Of a stretch of DNA of 64,000 nt, positions 63,779 through 64,000 are shown in pieces; the first letter of the stretch is position 1, and the number at the start of each line of letters is the position of its first letter. The notes under the pieces were generated by a model. That model was not told the DNA's origin and ran no database searches. It saw nothing but the letters and a program-made list of their open reading frames with translations. Source of the stretch: Chitinophaga skermanii (GTDB lineage: Bacteria; Bacteroidota; Bacteroidia; Chitinophagales; Chitinophagaceae); contig NZ_QLLL01000007.1 in NCBI RefSeq assembly GCF_003259335.1, positions 186,001 through 250,000 of the forward strand, read 5' to 3'. A program made the translations under genes and the position numbers.

Positions 63779-64000
63779 GAAAAAATTGAATTGTATTTTG
63801 AAATTCTTATAAATAATTAAATATCAAACTGTTAAACCTAATATTGTCTAGTTTCTTCACTGCGAAAAACTTCAAAAATCAAATTAATATATAATTTAAA
63901 ATATATATGATTGTCTTTTGACGCACTTTGAGGCCTGTATTTTTAAATATTTCCATTTTTAGGGCCTTCTATTTGATTTTATATAGTACCGACATACTTT
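63779..64000. other. AT-rich gene-free end of the window
   Basis: Very AT-rich DNA with no credible coding frame, RNA gene or repeat recognised. It may be the upstream region of a gene beyond the window. Confidence 0.6.

Overview
The window looks like chromosome of a Bacteroidota bacterium, most likely in the Chitinophagaceae. The reasons are: a giant Ig-repeat protein ending in a CHU_C / type IX secretion sorting domain, followed by PorP/SprF-family and OmpA/PD40-family genes; promoters of the TTTG-N18-TAnnTTTG kind; starts without Shine-Dalgarno sequences; a GH36 alpha-galactosidase and a periplasmic sulfatase; and a TlpA-like thioredoxin. The genus is inferred, not proven.

Layout. 1-1843: the 3' part of hflX, a small Rieske protein and tRNA-Asn(GUU). 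1977-9263: a five-gene minus-strand defence cassette whose genes touch or overlap, in the order XRE regulator, hsdM, hsdS, prrC, hsdR. It is a type IC restriction-modification system with a PrrC-type anticodon nuclease between hsdS and hsdR, the same order as the classical Escherichia coli prr locus. hsdS carries three in-frame TAEL repeats, the spacer-length device known from EcoR124. 9446-12162: a GNAT acetyltransferase, a structured intergenic region, a bestrophin-like channel and a UspA-like protein. 12198-14444: an OmpR-type response regulator and histidine kinase pair preceded by eight 11-bp units in register. 14441-20818: cupin, fabH, TlpA-like thioredoxin, sulfatase, M15-type peptidoglycan peptidase and DoxX. 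20819-21619: non-coding DNA with 11-bp and 10-bp phased repeat arrays. 21620-27870: RDD protein, then divergently SpoIIM, DUF4129, DUF4350, MoxR and DUF58, a tight membrane/AAA+ operon. 27910-33143: alpha-galactosidase, SDR, DUF1569, Dps and a transglutaminase-like protein. 33393-35969: a NACHT/STAND NTPase.

36690-56497 is the T9SS surface region. It holds a 5538-residue secreted protein with about 42 Ig-like domains and 11 CxxC modules, including seven consecutive repeat periods of exactly 984 bp. A PorP/SprF-family outer-membrane protein and an OmpA-family PD40 protein follow. 56788-63611: a small lipoprotein, a MATE exporter, a PfkB-family kinase, an S1/P1-type nuclease and uvrB.

The most notable items are the complete prr-type suicide-defence locus, a family of intergenic arrays with exact 11-bp period (12198-12285, 21066-21142, 60369-60478), a 10-bp phased A-tract array (21341-21480), and the exact 984-bp periodicity of the giant adhesin. 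All calls come from reading the sequence and from recalled family knowledge; no database search was run.
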